Notes: a model not told the origin generated them from the letters alone. Positions 44,141 to 54,702 are shown, counted from the stretch's first letter. The stretch is 64,000 bases of DNA from Longimicrobium sp. (GCA_036389135.1 DASVQP010000038.1:62001-126000), one strand, 5' to 3'. Numbers and translations are program-made.

Positions 44141-44772
44141 CCCTTCCACTCCTTCAGATAGCTGCGCACCGCCCGTGCCGGGCTCGGCGCGTCCCACACG
44201 CCGCGGATCGCCGCGACGCCCTGCACCCCCGCCTCCTTGAGCTCCGCCACCCCCTCCGGCGTCACCCCGCCGATGGCGATGCGCGGGAGGCCGACGAAGG
44301 ACGCCAGCGCCCGTACCCCGATCCCGGCGCGCCCCGGATGGGACTCGGTCGCGTAAACGTTGCCGACCAGCACGAAATCCGCCCCACCCTCCCGCGCCTC
44401 GTCCACCTCGGCGGATGTGTGCACGGAGACGCCTACCAGCCGCTCCGCACCCGCCAGCCCCCGCGCATCCGCCGCGGGGAGGCCGCGCCGCCCGAGCTGC
44501 ACGCCATCCGCATCCACCGCGAGCGCCACGTCCACGCGGTCGTTCACCAGGAGCAGGGCGCCGGCATCGCGGGTCAGCGTGCGGAGCGCCTCCGCCCACC
44601 TGTACACCGCAAGCCCGTTCGCGGACGGCGCGCGCAGGTGGAGCGCGATCAGCGGCCCTCCCTCGGCCACCACCTCGGCGGCGGCGCGGAGGAAGTCCGG
44701 GCGCGCGGCCGTGGCGTCGTCGGTGACGACGTGGAGGGGCGGAAGCTCAGCCCTCAGCGCCGAAGCGGTCAT
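44137..44772 (-). CDS. thiE: Thiamine phosphate synthase
   Basis: A 211-residue TIM-barrel enzyme that couples HMP-PP with thiazole phosphate. ATG 44772 is chosen, overlapping the fmt stop by 26 bases. Family features: LLVNDRVDVALAVDADGVQL (diphosphate and Mg site), SVHTSAEVDEA, GNVYATESHPG and RIAIGGVT, then GVQGVAAIRGVW. It is a rather divergent member and could also be a TenI-type relative. Coupling to thiS and thiG favours ThiE. Confidence 0.88.
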   Translation of the reverse strand: MTASALRAELPPLHVVTDDATAARPDFLRAAAEVVAEGGPLIALHLRAPSANGLAVYRWAEALRTLTRDAGALLLVNDRVDVALAVDADGVQLGRRGLPAADARGLAGAERLVGVSVHTSAEVDEAREGGADFVLVGNVYATESHPGRAGIGVRALASFVGLPRIAIGGVTPEGVAELKEAGVQGVAAIRGVWDAPSPARAVRSYLKEWKG

Positions 44773-45682
44773 CCACCGACACACCGCGCCCGCGCACCCA
44801 CTCGCCGGCGGCCATGCGCCGCTTCCCCGGCGGCTGCACCTCGCGCACGAGGACGGCGCCCTCCCCACAGGCGACGAGCACGCCATCCTCGCCCACCGCC
44901 ATCACCGTTCCCGGCTCGCCGCTGCCGCCGCTGGCGCGCGGGCGAAAGAGCTTCACCGCACCGCGCGCGCCGTGCGGGGTCCACGCGCCCGGCACCTCGT
45001 CCATCGCGCGGATGTGCAGCGACACGCGGTCGGCGGAGAGCGTCCAGTCGATCCGTGCCGTCTCGCGGTCGATCTTGGGAGCAAAGGTGGCGCGCGAGTG
45101 GTCCTGCACCTCCTCGCGGGCCTGCCCGCTCTCCATCAGCGCCAGCGCCTCAACCACCGCCTCCGCGCCCACGGCGGACAGCCGCTCGGCCAGCTCGCTC
45201 GCGGAGTCGTCGGCCAGGATCTCCTCCTCCACCTTGATGATCATGGGACCGGAGTCGAGCCCCGCCTCCATGCGCATGATGGTGACGCCGGTCGTTTGGT
45301 AGCCGCGGGCGACCGCCCACTGGATGGGCGCCGCGCCGCGCAGCTCGGGGAGGAGGGACGCGTGGATGTTGATGGAGCCCAGCGGCGGCAGCTCCAGCAC
45401 CTCGGGCTTCAGGATCTGCCCGTACGCCACGACGACGGAGAGCTCCGGGTCGAGCGACTTCATCTGCGCCATGAACTCGTCGCCGCGCGCGCGCTCCGGC
45501 TGGAGGACGGGGACGCCCATCTCGATCGCCTCGCGCTTGACGGCGCTGGTGGCGAGCCCCCTTCCCCGCCCCGCAGGGCGGTCCGGCTGGGTGACGACGC
45601 CCACGACGTCGTGCCCCTCGTCCGCGATTGCACGCAGTGGGGTCACGGCGAACTCGGGCGTCCCCCAGAAGAGAATCCTCAC
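44747..45682 (-). CDS. fmt: Methionyl-tRNA formyltransferase
   Basis: A 311-residue enzyme that formylates initiator Met-tRNA. GTG 45682 gives the family start VRILFWGTPEFAV and overlaps the def stop (GTGA). The formyl-THF site shows AYGQILKPEVLELPP, then NIHASLLPELRGAAPI, with the catalytic N/H/D set in NIHAS and MEAGLDSGPM. The C-terminal OB domain is complete. def and fmt act in sequence on formyl-methionine, a classic operon. Confidence 0.96.
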   Translation of the reverse strand: MRILFWGTPEFAVTPLRAIADEGHDVVGVVTQPDRPAGRGRGLATSAVKREAIEMGVPVLQPERARGDEFMAQMKSLDPELSVVVAYGQILKPEVLELPPLGSINIHASLLPELRGAAPIQWAVARGYQTTGVTIMRMEAGLDSGPMIIKVEEEILADDSASELAERLSAVGAEAVVEALALMESGQAREEVQDHSRATFAPKIDRETARIDWTLSADRVSLHIRAMDEVPGAWTPHGARGAVKLFRPRASGGSGEPGTVMAVGEDGVLVACGEGAVLVREVQPPGKRRMAAGEWVRGRGVSVDDRFGAEG

Positions 45683-46182
45683 GATTCCTGCTTGCGGTAC
45701 TTCTTGACCAGCATGTTGCGCTTCAGCGGCGACAGCCGGTCCAGGAAGAGGACGCCGTCCAGGTGGTCGATCTCGTGCTGCAGGCAGCGCGCGAGCATCC
45801 CATCCGCCTCGATGCGCACCGCATTGCCCTTGGCGTCCACCCCTTCCACGACCACGGTCGCCGGCCGCTCCACCGCGGCGGAGATGTTGGGGATGCTGAG
45901 GCACCCCTCCTCCCCCTTCTCCTTTGCCTTCCCGGTCTCAAGGACGCGCGGGTTGAGGAGGGCGAACGGCTCCTCCCCCTCCTCGTTGACGTGCACGACG
46001 ATGAGCCGGCGGGAGATCCCCACCTGCGGCGCGGCGAGGCCGATGCCGTGCGCGTCGTACATCGTCTCGAACATGTCCTCGATGAGGCGGTCCAGCTCGG
46101 GGTCCTCGCCGCTGAACTCGATCTCGTCGGCGCGGCGGCGCAGGACCTCGGCGCCGAGCGTCTCGATCTTCAGAATCGCCAT
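45679..46182 (-). CDS. def: Peptide deformylase
   Basis: A 167-residue metalloenzyme that removes the formyl group from nascent proteins. All three motifs are present: GIGLAAPQ (46-53), EGCLSIP (92-98, metal ligand C94) and HEIDH (136-140). It starts 7 bases after yajC and overlaps fmt. Length is standard, so it should be active. Confidence 0.97.
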   Translation of the reverse strand: MAILKIETLGAEVLRRRADEIEFSGEDPELDRLIEDMFETMYDAHGIGLAAPQVGISRRLIVVHVNEEGEEPFALLNPRVLETGKAKEKGEEGCLSIPNISAAVERPATVVVEGVDAKGNAVRIEADGMLARCLQHEIDHLDGVLFLDRLSPLKRNMLVKKYRKQES

Positions 46183-46189
46183 CGCTCGT

Positions 46190-46501
46190 CTACTTGGCTT
46201 CGGCCGGGGGGGTGGCCTTGCGCTGGATGCGCGCCTTTTCCACCACCACCGTCGAAGTGCCGGTCCGCAGCGTCACCTGGTCGGCCTTGATCGCCATCAC
46301 CTCGCCGATCAGCCCCCCCGCGGTCACCACCTGATCGCCTTTTGTAAGCGACGCCAGCAGCGCCTGGTGCTGCTTCATCTGCCGCTTCTGCGGGACGAAG
46401 AGGATGAAGTAAAAGATCGCGAGCATCGCCACGATGGGCAGGAAACTCACGAGCGGGCTCTGGGACGTCGGGGCCGTCTGGGCCAGGATCAGGAAGGGCA
46501 T
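46190..46501 (-). CDS. yajC: Preprotein translocase subunit YajC
   Basis: A 103-residue membrane protein of the SecDF-YajC complex. One membrane helix (about 17-38, PIVAMLAIFYFILFVPQ) is followed by the conserved basic KRQMKQHQALL and a small beta domain (GDQVVTAGGLIGEVMAI). ATG 46501 is chosen over the longer frame. It lies next to tgt, its usual neighbour, but is separated from it by a heptamer repeat; secD and secF are not here. Confidence 0.93.
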   Translation of the reverse strand: MPFLILAQTAPTSQSPLVSFLPIVAMLAIFYFILFVPQKRQMKQHQALLASLTKGDQVVTAGGLIGEVMAIKADQVTLRTGTSTVVVEKARIQRKATPPAEAK

Positions 46502-46526
46502 ATGGGTTCGGTTCGGTGTTGGGACG

Positions 46527-47923
<1,397 letters not shown>

Positions 47924-47971
47924 TTACATTGGGAAGTATACTTCCCCGCCCGGTCCCGAACCCGAGTCGTC

Positions 47972-49192
47972 ATGTCGAGGAAACCGCGAGCCATCATTAC
48001 ACGCCTGCGCGCCTCCAACTTCCGCAGCATCGAGTGGATCGACCTCAAACTCGGGCCACTAAATGTTCTCGTAGGGCAGAACGGTGTGGGGAAGAGCAAC
48101 ATCATCGACGCGCTACGGTTCATCCGGGACTGCCTGACCAAAGGCGTCGATCAGGCATTGCTGGATCGCGGGGGAATGGGGGCAGTACAGCGCTTCGGGT
48201 CGCAGTCCCCCGATTCCGACATCTTGCTCGAAGTGGAGTGTACCTTCGGCCGGTACGAGGTCCTGTACGGATTTACGCTTGCACCGAACCCTCGCACTGA
48301 GTACAAGATCCTCGAGGAGCACCTCCAGGTGCGGAGCACGGAGTCGGGCGCGGTGATAGGCGTTCTCCACTTGGTCAATGGCCAGTGGATTGGAGATGCA
48401 ATCTCCAACGAACTTCAGCTGCGCTCGTACCCCGATACCGAGCTCCACATGCTACGGACATGGTGGCTGTATATGGGGTTGCTCCCTGCCGATCCGGAGT
48501 GGGCGGTCAGGGCTACGTTCGGGCTTGTCGCCGACATGTCGTTCTACAACATCAGCCCCGAGAGCCTTCGCACTCCCCAACAAATCGTATCGGAGTCGCC
48601 ATTCGACGAGAAGGGGCGGAATCTCGCGGCGGTTCTACGCTCCGTTAAGAGGGGCGAAGGCCCGGAGTTGAACGACATTGAAGGCGCACTCGCCCGTCTC
48701 GTTGATGGACTCCGGTCGTATGATATACACAATGTTGGCAGCTACCTCGTGACCAGGCTTCATTACGAGTTTCCAGACGTCACTACCGCAGCTGATCAGG
48801 CCCGCGTGACCCGGCTGGCGTCGGACCTCGCGCAGGAGTCCGACGGCACACTGAGAATCCTGTCGATCCTCGCCGCGCTTTACCAGAAGCCGTCGCGCGG
48901 GCTGGTCGTGATCGAGGAACCTGAGATCAACATCCACCCCGGTGCTCTCGGAGTGATAGCAGACTTGCTGCAGGAGGCTCGCCTTCGCAGCCAGATCCTC
49001 GTCACGACCCACAACCCAGATCTCATCGGGCAATTCATGCCGGATGTCCTCCGAGTCGTGGAGAAGAGTGACGGTGTGACGCACGTCGGTCCGGTCGCGC
49101 AGGATCAGCAGGAAGCGATTCGGGAGATGCTGTTCTCAACGGCGGAGATCATGAAGATGGAGGGCCTTCGACGCGAGGCGGCGGGAGTCTAG
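47972..49192 (+). CDS. AAA/SMC-like ATPase, first gene of a putative defence pair
   Basis: A 406-residue ATPase of the AAA_21/OLD type. Walker A is GQNGVGKS (35-42) after ASNFRSIEWIDL. The ABC-like signature is SDGTLRILSILAALY, Walker B is GLVVIEEPEINIHPG, and the H-loop is VTTHNPDLI. It lies on the plus strand among minus-strand genes, is less GC-rich than they are, and is followed after 3 bases by a DUF4276 gene. OLD, Gabija and PARIS systems pair such an ATPase with a TOPRIM nuclease; here the partner is a separate gene. ATG 47972 is chosen; a GTG two codons earlier is possible. Confidence 0.88.
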   Translation: MSRKPRAIITRLRASNFRSIEWIDLKLGPLNVLVGQNGVGKSNIIDALRFIRDCLTKGVDQALLDRGGMGAVQRFGSQSPDSDILLEVECTFGRYEVLYGFTLAPNPRTEYKILEEHLQVRSTESGAVIGVLHLVNGQWIGDAISNELQLRSYPDTELHMLRTWWLYMGLLPADPEWAVRATFGLVADMSFYNISPESLRTPQQIVSESPFDEKGRNLAAVLRSVKRGEGPELNDIEGALARLVDGLRSYDIHNVGSYLVTRLHYEFPDVTTAADQARVTRLASDLAQESDGTLRILSILAALYQKPSRGLVVIEEPEINIHPGALGVIADLLQEARLRSQILVTTHNPDLIGQFMPDVLRVVEKSDGVTHVGPVAQDQQEAIREMLFSTAEIMKMEGLRREAAGV

Positions 49193-49195
49193 CGG

Positions 49196-49840
49196 ATGCG
49201 ATCACTCGTCACGTTCGTGGAGGGTGAGGGTGATGAGGCGGCCGTGCCGATCCTGCTGAACCGAATTCTGCACAAGCTTGGTCGCTACGATCTGAACGCC
49301 AACCGCACGATCCGGGTCCATTCGGTAGCCAACTTCGTCAACCGTTTGGACGACTTTCTGAGGTATGTCGCTCAGGACCCGAACTGCGCCGGCGCACTCG
49401 TACTCCTCGACCTAGACGACGGGTGTCCTCGCGCCGCTGCACACGAGCTTGCCGAGCGCCTGCGCACCTACAATGCTGCGTTCCCAATTGCTGTGGTATT
49501 TGCGCACCGAGAGTACGAAGCCTGGTTCCTTGCGAGCATGTGGTCGCTCTCGCTGAACGCCGGGATCGGTGAGCAACGCCTAGATTATCCCGGTGATCCG
49601 GAAGCTCCAAGAGATGCGAAAGGTTGGATAAGCAGCCAGATGGGCGCTGGGCGCGCGTACAAGGAGCGCATCAACCAGCCACAGTTCACCCATAGGATGA
49701 GCCTGCGCCGAGCATACAAACGCTCGCGCTCCTTCCGCCGGCTGTGTGCGGCGGTGCTTGAACTAGTTCAACTAGCCGATCGCGGCGAGCGCGGACTCGT
49801 CACACCTGCTGCCGAGCGAACGGTGCCTGATAAGAGATGA
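49196..49840 (+). CDS. DUF4276 (TOPRIM-like) protein, second gene of a putative defence pair
   Basis: A 214-residue protein. The N-terminus [17 protein letters not shown] carries the acidic E9/E11 typical of DUF4276, followed by DLDDG (72-76), a DxD that with E9 matches a TOPRIM metal site. [14 protein letters not shown] (101-114) is the most conserved stretch of the family. Basic C-terminal third. TOPRIM proteins next to AAA ATPases cut nucleic acids when phage activity is sensed (PARIS, OLD); activity here is inferred. It is translationally coupled to the ATPase (3-base gap) and has its own terminator. Confidence 0.85.
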   Translation: MRSLVTFVEGEGDEAAVPILLNRILHKLGRYDLNANRTIRVHSVANFVNRLDDFLRYVAQDPNCAGALVLLDLDDGCPRAAAHELAERLRTYNAAFPIAVVFAHREYEAWFLASMWSLSLNAGIGEQRLDYPGDPEAPRDAKGWISSQMGAGRAYKERINQPQFTHRMSLRRAYKRSRSFRRLCAAVLELVQLADRGERGLVTPAAERTVPDKR

Positions 49841-49842
49841 AG

Positions 49843-49874
49843 AACGGCGAGAATTCCCCGGGGTTCTCGCCGTT
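49843..49874 (+). terminator. Rho-independent terminator of the ATPase-DUF4276 pair
   Basis: AACGGCGAGAA (49843-49853) pairs with TTCTCGCCGTT (49864-49874), followed by TTCTTC. The unit thus has its own transcription end. Confidence 0.88.
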
Positions 49875-49900
49875 TTCTTCTGCCTTCCTCGATTTCGCCT

Positions 49901-50238
49901 TCACACCAGCAGCATCGCATCCCGTACGAGAAGAAGCGGTACCGCTCCGCCACAGCCTCCCGGTACGTCTCCATCGCCAGGTCGTAGCCGCAGAAGACAG
50001 CGACGAGCATGAGGAGGGTGCTCTTGGGGAGGTGGAAGTTGGTGACTAGGTGGCCGCCGGCGCGGAAGCGGTAGGGCGGGCAGATGAAGATGTCCGTCCA
50101 GCCGGAGCCGGCGGGGATGGCGCCGTCCTCGGTGGCGACCGATTCCAGGGTGCGCGCGACGGTGGTGCCCACGGCCCAGGTGGAGCCGCCCGCAGCGCGG
50201 ACCTCGGCCAGCGCGGCGGCGGATTCCGCGGGGACGCC
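49901..50238 (-). pseudogene. Partial second copy of the queA 3' end
   Basis: About 338 bases match the last third of the real queA (51810-52147) at roughly 90 percent by eye. They encode [16 protein letters not shown] through [16 protein letters not shown] to ERYRFFSYG. One base is missing near the end (CATCGCATCCCG against CATCGCATCGCCG), shifting the frame just before the original stop. There is no start or N-terminal two thirds. Both copies lie in the same orientation and bracket 50239-51809, as after insertion at the end of queA or a local duplication. Confidence 0.85.
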
Positions 50239-50536
50239 GAGGGCGGCCGGCGCGCGTGGGCGCGTACTGAGTTACGTCCGACCCCGCCACCGACGCGTGA
50301 ATCGGTGTGCGTTTCCGCAGTGACGGATGCATGCAGAGACACGGGGACGAGAGGCGAGTTCGTGCCTTTCCCCTGTGTCTCCGTTCTGTGAACCCTCTCC
50401 ATCCGATAAATCGGCAATCGTTCTTGCGACGCCTCCGTGCGCCCGGCGCGGCGCCGGCCCCCCGAACCACCTTGCCGTGAGGCTTCACCACGATGGCTGC
50501 TCCCGTTCGAACCCGCGGCGGTGGCGTTCGGAGTGC
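50239..50536. other. Gene-free stretch at the edge of the queA insert
   Basis: No gene seen. It contains a broken relative of the CACAGAG repeat (CAGAGACACGGGGACGAGAG facing TTCCCCTGTGTCTCCGTTCTG, 50334-50391) and an AT-richer patch at 50400-50430. Confidence 0.45.
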
Positions 50537-50740
50537 CTACCCGCGAGCCATCAGGCGGCGGACCTTGCCGGGGTCTTCCAGCAGGACGGCCTCCAAAAGC
50601 TCGCGATCACGCACGCGCTCGCGCTCCGCGATCTGAAGCTGCTGCTGGAGCGCGGCGATCCGGTTGTACGCGCCGACGTGGGCCGCGATCGAGCCGGCGG
50701 CCAGCACCAGGATGAGAAGAAACACCGCGATCCCGATCAC
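50537..50740 (-). CDS. Small membrane-anchored coiled-coil protein beside SPFH gene
   Basis: A 67-residue protein from GTG 50740. One membrane helix (about 2-20, GIAVFLLILVLAAGSIAAHV) is followed by a charged helix (NRIAALQQQLQIAERERVRD) that could form a coiled coil. Its start overlaps the SPFH stop (GTGA), so the two are translated together and may assemble in the same membrane complex. No known family. Confidence 0.65.
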   Translation of the reverse strand: MIGIAVFLLILVLAAGSIAAHVGAYNRIAALQQQLQIAERERVRDRELLEAVLLEDPGKVRRLMARG

Positions 50741-51618
50741 GGGCCGCTCTTCCACGTGTCCATGACGCTGCCGCCGATCACGCACGTCTGCACTCCGCGG
50801 CACGCCTGGGAAAGCCCCTGGCTCATAGCCTTCGCGCTCTCCAGCTGAATTAGTGCGGGGTTGGCGGCGTAGGAGCGGGCCTCGAGCTCCTTGGCGCGAG
50901 CGTCGGCCTCAGCCCGCATCACGCGCCCGCGGGCTTCCACGGAATCGATCGTGAACTGCTTCTGCGCCTTGTCGAGCACCTGCGCCTGCTGCGCGGCCGC
51001 GATGCGGGCCTGTTCGATCGCGGGTGGGATGCGGATGTCGCGGACGAACACCTGGTGGATGGTGGCCCGGTTCCCGAGCTTCGCCTGGATCTGGCGCCGG
51101 ACGTCCTCCGACAGCTGCGCCCTCTGGGCGGAGAAGATGCGGTTCACCGTCCAGGCATTGAGCGCGTTGCGGTAGCCTTCACGCAGCGCGTTCATCACCT
51201 CGGTCTCGGCTGCCTCGGGGGTGCGCTTGTCCAGGAAGACCTGGTAGATGGAACCGTGATTGTAGCTCCACGTCACCGCCACGTCTCCCTCCACCGTTAC
51301 CGGGTCCGCGGTGGTGGCCTGGATGACCTCCTTGCCCTCGGAGTTGTCCGGAAAGTTGTGCTGCGTCATGTTGAAGCACGTCGGCTCGGAGAGCGGCGTG
51401 AAGTTGAGCCCGGTCGGCATCTTCCGCTTGAGCACGGAGCCATAGCGGGTCAGCACGCAGTGCTCCGTCGAGTCCACACGGGTGAATGCCGTGCTCAACA
51501 TGATGCCGACGATCAGCAGCGAGACGAACGCCGCGGCGCCGATGATGCCGCGCTTGATCGCATTCGGGGTGCGGACGGGAGAGGGTGCGCCCGTGCGAGG
51601 AACGCCAGTGGTGCTCAT
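50737..51618 (-). CDS. SPFH/prohibitin-family membrane protein
   Basis: A 293-residue protein with an N-terminal membrane helix (about 25-46, IIGAAAFVSLLIVGIMLSTA) and the SPFH/Band 7 domain at 50-200 (EHCVLTRYGSVLKRKMPTGL, TTADPVTVEGDVAVTWSYNH). A coiled coil follows (about 205-265, EARGRVMRAEADARAKELEA). Such proteins form large rings that organise membrane microdomains or guard proteases. The C-terminal Cys-containing segment is unusual. It is the main content of the insert bracketed by queA copies, coupled to a small membrane gene. Confidence 0.85.
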   Translation of the reverse strand: MSTTGVPRTGAPSPVRTPNAIKRGIIGAAAFVSLLIVGIMLSTAFTRVDSTEHCVLTRYGSVLKRKMPTGLNFTPLSEPTCFNMTQHNFPDNSEGKEVIQATTADPVTVEGDVAVTWSYNHGSIYQVFLDKRTPEAAETEVMNALREGYRNALNAWTVNRIFSAQRAQLSEDVRRQIQAKLGNRATIHQVFVRDIRIPPAIEQARIAAAQQAQVLDKAQKQFTIDSVEARGRVMRAEADARAKELEARSYAANPALIQLESAKAMSQGLSQACRGVQTCVIGGSVMDTWKSGP

Positions 51619-51809
51619 GCGTTAGGCCATGGGATCGGTGAAGAGATTGCACCGGATGGTGCCGGGGACGGGGGGTAGTACGGGCCGGGGACTGCAGGGG
51701 GTTCAAGTGTCCTGGCCACAGGAGTCTCCTTGTAACATCGGGGCGGTCAAGGTAATGCCGCCGCACCGGTCGATCAACGCTGTTCCTGTACGCGAACGAA
51801 AGCAGGCCC

Positions 51810-52850
51810 CTACACCAGCAGCATCGCATCGCCGTACGAAAAGAAGCGGTACCGCTCCGCCACCGCCTCGCGGTAGCTTTCCATTGCCAGGTCGTAGCCG
51901 CAGAAGGCGGCGACGAGCATGAGGAGGGTACTTTTCGGGAGGTGGAAGTTGGTGACGAGGTGGTCGACGGCGCGGAAGCGGTAGGGCGGGCGGATGAAGA
52001 TGTCCGTCCAGCCGGAACCGGCGGGGACGGTGCCGTCTTCGGTGGCGACCGATTCCAGGGTGCGGGCGACGGTGGTGCCCACGGCCCAGATGGAGCCGCC
52101 CGTGGCGCGAACTTCGGCCAGCGCCGCGGCGGATTCCTGGGGGACGCTGTACCACTCCGAGTGCATGCGGTGCTCGGCGGGATCGTCCGCCTCCACGGGG
52201 CGAAAGGTGCCGACGCCGACGTGGAGGACGAGGCGCACGATGCGCACGCCCTTGGCTTCCAGCGCCGCCAACAGCTCGGGGGTGAAGTGCAGGCCGGCGG
52301 TGGGGGCGGCGACGGAGCCGCGCTCGCGGGCGAAGACGGTCTGGTAGCGCTCGCGGTCCTCGGGGCCGGCGGCGCGCTCCACGTAGGGCGGGAGCGGAAC
52401 TTCGCCGTGGAGGTGGAGGGCGTCGTCCAGCGGGAGGTCGGTGTCCAGGCGGACGATGCGCTCGCCGGTGGGGGTGCTTTCGAGGATGTGAACGGTAAAG
52501 CCTTCGGCGATCTCCACGGTACGGCCGGGCTTCAGCTTGCCGCCGGGACGCACCAGCGCGCGCCACGTCCGCTCGTCGCCGCCCTCGGGGTGCAGGAGGA
52601 AGACCTCGGCGGGGGCGCCGCTCGGCTTGCGTCCCAGGAGCCGCGCGGGGAAGACGCGCGTCTCGTTGAGCACCAGCGCGTCGCCCGCTGGGACGTACTC
52701 CAGCAGGTCGGCGAAGCTCCTGTGCGAGCGCCTCCCCGTGGCCCGGTCAACCACGAGGAGGCGGCTTGCGTCCCGCCGCGCGGCCGGGGCCTGCGCGACG
52801 AGCTCGGGGGGAAGGTCGAAATCGTAGTCCGAGGTCCGGCTCCCCTTCAT
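51810..52850 (-). CDS. queA: S-adenosylmethionine:tRNA ribosyltransferase-isomerase
   Basis: A 346-residue QueA that turns preQ1 into epoxyqueuosine on tRNA using SAM. Visible family parts: [20 protein letters not shown] at the start, [24 protein letters not shown], then [11 protein letters not shown] and [19 protein letters not shown]. It is complete and overlaps ruvB by 4 bases, the common ruvB-queA order. Its 3' third is duplicated at 49901-50238, which suggests that the present 3' end may itself have been brought in with the insert. Confidence 0.96.
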   Translation of the reverse strand: MKGSRTSDYDFDLPPELVAQAPAARRDASRLLVVDRATGRRSHRSFADLLEYVPAGDALVLNETRVFPARLLGRKPSGAPAEVFLLHPEGGDERTWRALVRPGGKLKPGRTVEIAEGFTVHILESTPTGERIVRLDTDLPLDDALHLHGEVPLPPYVERAAGPEDRERYQTVFARERGSVAAPTAGLHFTPELLAALEAKGVRIVRLVLHVGVGTFRPVEADDPAEHRMHSEWYSVPQESAAALAEVRATGGSIWAVGTTVARTLESVATEDGTVPAGSGWTDIFIRPPYRFRAVDHLVTNFHLPKSTLLMLVAAFCGYDLAMESYREAVAERYRFFSYGDAMLLV

Positions 52851-53932
52851 GCGTCGAACAGGCTCTGCTGCGGCGGGGGAGCGGGCGGAAAGCCCTGCAG
52901 GTTCGACTGGTCCACCGGCGGCGCGTAGCCGAAGCGGCGGTACGCCTGGGCCGTGGCCACGCGGCCGCGCGGGGTGCGCATCAGGAAGCCGGTCTGAATG
53001 AGGAAGGGCTCGTATACCTCCTCCAGCGTCCCCGCGTCCTCGCCGATGGCGATGGCGAGCGTCCCCAGGCCGACCGGACCGCCGCCGAACTGCTCGATCA
53101 GCGAGCGCAGGACGCGCGTGTCCATCTCGTCCAGCCCGAACTCGTCCACCTCCAGCATGTGCAGCGCGGCATCGGCCACGTCCTTGGTGATGACGCCGTC
53201 GGCGCGCACCTGGGCGTAGTCGCGCACGCGGCGGATCAGGCGGTTGGCCACGCGGGGCGTCCCGCGCGAGCGCCGGGCGATCTCCAGCGCGCCCGCCGGC
53301 TCGCAGGTGACGCCAAAGATCTCGGCGGTGCGCGCCACGATGAAGGTGAGCTGGTCCACCGGATAGTAGTTCAGCCGCTGCACGATGCCGAAGCGCGCCC
53401 TCATCGGCGGGGTCAGCAGGCCATAGCGCGTGGTGGCGCCGATCAGCGTGAAGCGCTCGATCCCCATCGAGATCGTCTGCGCGTTCGGTCCCTCGCTGAT
53501 GCGAATGTCGACGCGGTAATCCTCCATCGCGGGGTAGAGAAACTCCTCAATGATGGGGCGCAGGCGGTGGATCTCGTCGATGAAGAGGACGTCGCCCTCG
53601 CGCAGGTTGGTGAGGGTGCTCACCAGGTCCGCCGGCTTCTCCAGCACCGGGCCCGAGGTGATCTTGATGTTCACCCCCATCTCACGCGCGATCAGCATCC
53701 CGAGCGTCGTCTTCCCCAGCCCCGGCGGCCCGTACAGCAGCACGTGGTCCAGCGGCTCGCGGCGGTTGAGCGCGGCGTCGATGGCGATCTGGAGCGAGTC
53801 CTTGACCTTGGGCTGCCCGATGAACTCAGCGAGCCGCTGCGGCCGCAGGCTGAGCTCCTGCGTCGCGTCTTCGGAGAGCTGCTCCGGCGTCGTGATCTCC
53901 GGGCGCCTGGGCAGGTTCGGATCGTTCGACAT
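52847..53932 (-). CDS. ruvB: Holliday junction helicase RuvB
   Basis: A 361-residue AAA+ motor that drives branch migration with RuvA. Walker A is GPPGLGKTT, Walker [12 protein letters not shown], sensor [19 protein letters not shown] and the arginine finger in [16 protein letters not shown]. The C-terminal winged helix follows, with a Pro/Gln-rich tail. It overlaps queA. ruvA and ruvC lie upstream, split from ruvB by a CACAGAG repeat, so ruvB may have its own promoter. Confidence 0.97.
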   Translation of the reverse strand: MSNDPNLPRRPEITTPEQLSEDATQELSLRPQRLAEFIGQPKVKDSLQIAIDAALNRREPLDHVLLYGPPGLGKTTLGMLIAREMGVNIKITSGPVLEKPADLVSTLTNLREGDVLFIDEIHRLRPIIEEFLYPAMEDYRVDIRISEGPNAQTISMGIERFTLIGATTRYGLLTPPMRARFGIVQRLNYYPVDQLTFIVARTAEIFGVTCEPAGALEIARRSRGTPRVANRLIRRVRDYAQVRADGVITKDVADAALHMLEVDEFGLDEMDTRVLRSLIEQFGGGPVGLGTLAIAIGEDAGTLEEVYEPFLIQTGFLMRTPRGRVATAQAYRRFGYAPPVDQSNLQGFPPAPPPQQSLFDA

Positions 53933-54021
53933 CGCGTCCTCGCGGGAGTGCTACGGGGGATCTTCGGTTGGCTGAATGTACACAGTTTTTACGCTACGGT
54001 CCAGTAAGAAGGAAACCGCGG

Positions 54022-54107
54022 CTCACACAGAGGGCACGGAGATCAACTGCAAGGCACAGAGAACCCCTTCCGCTGTTCTTTCGGTACCCTCTGTGGCTCT
54101 GTGTGAG
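54022..54107. repeat. CACAGAG-family palindromic repeat between ruvA and ruvB
   Basis: CACACAGAGGGCACGGAGAT faces ACCCTCTGTGGCTCTGTGTGAG, with CAAGGCACAGAGAACCCCTT and CCGCTGTTCTTTCGGTACC in the middle. It starts 90 bases upstream of ruvB and ends 8 bases from the ruvA stop. Confidence 0.85.
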
Positions 54108-54114
54108 GCTGTTT

Positions 54115-54702
54115 TTACTTGAGGCGGGTGAGGGCTTGGCGGATCAGCTCGGGGGCGGGAAGGTTGCCGTGCTCCTGGACGACGGAGCGGATGGCGCGCT
54201 CCGCGTCGGCCTGCAGGACGCCGAGGGCGCCGAGGGCACGCATCGCCTCTTCCATCCCGGGCGCGCGGGCACCCACGCCGGCGGGGGAGAGGAGGACGTC
54301 GTCCAGCTTCCCCGTGAGGTCCAGGACGATGCGCTCGGCCGTCTTCTTCCCCACCCCGCTCACCGAGACGAGCGCGGCGGAGTTGCGCTCGCGGATTGCG
54401 CGCACCACGCTCTGCGCACCCAGCGCACCGACGAGCGAGAGGGCCAGCCGCGGCCCCACGCCGTTCGCGCCCAGCAACTTGGCGAAGACGACGCGCTCCA
54501 CGTCTTCCAGGAAGCCGTACAGGATCAGCGCGTCCTCGCGCACGATCTGGTAGGTGCGCAGCGTCACCTGCTCGCCCAGCTTGGGGAGGCGCTCGAAAAC
54601 GCTGTTGGGGATGAGGATCTCGTAGCAGACGCCCCCGGGGGTGAATACCTCCACCCGCTCCAGCTCGCGCACCACCAGCTCGCCGCGGACCCGCGCGATC
54701 AC
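54115..54702 (-). CDS. ruvA: Holliday junction DNA-binding subunit RuvA
   Basis: A 195-residue protein starting at GTG 54702, overlapping ruvC by 4 bases. The OB domain (1-63; IARVRGELVVRELERVEVFT) is followed by two helix-hairpin-helix motifs (LLGANGVGPRLALSLVGAL, SVSGVGKKTAERIVLDLTG). The C-terminal domain III (EAMRALGALGVLQADAERAI) binds RuvB. It forms tetramers that hold the four-way junction. All parts are present. Confidence 0.96.
   Translation of the reverse strand: MIARVRGELVVRELERVEVFTPGGVCYEILIPNSVFERLPKLGEQVTLRTYQIVREDALILYGFLEDVERVVFAKLLGANGVGPRLALSLVGALGAQSVVRAIRERNSAALVSVSGVGKKTAERIVLDLTGKLDDVLLSPAGVGARAPGMEEAMRALGALGVLQADAERAIRSVVQEHGNLPAPELIRQALTRLK

Noticed and set aside
49901-50238. 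Second functional queA gene
   Set aside because: Only the last third is present, with no start, and a one-base loss shifts the frame before the end.
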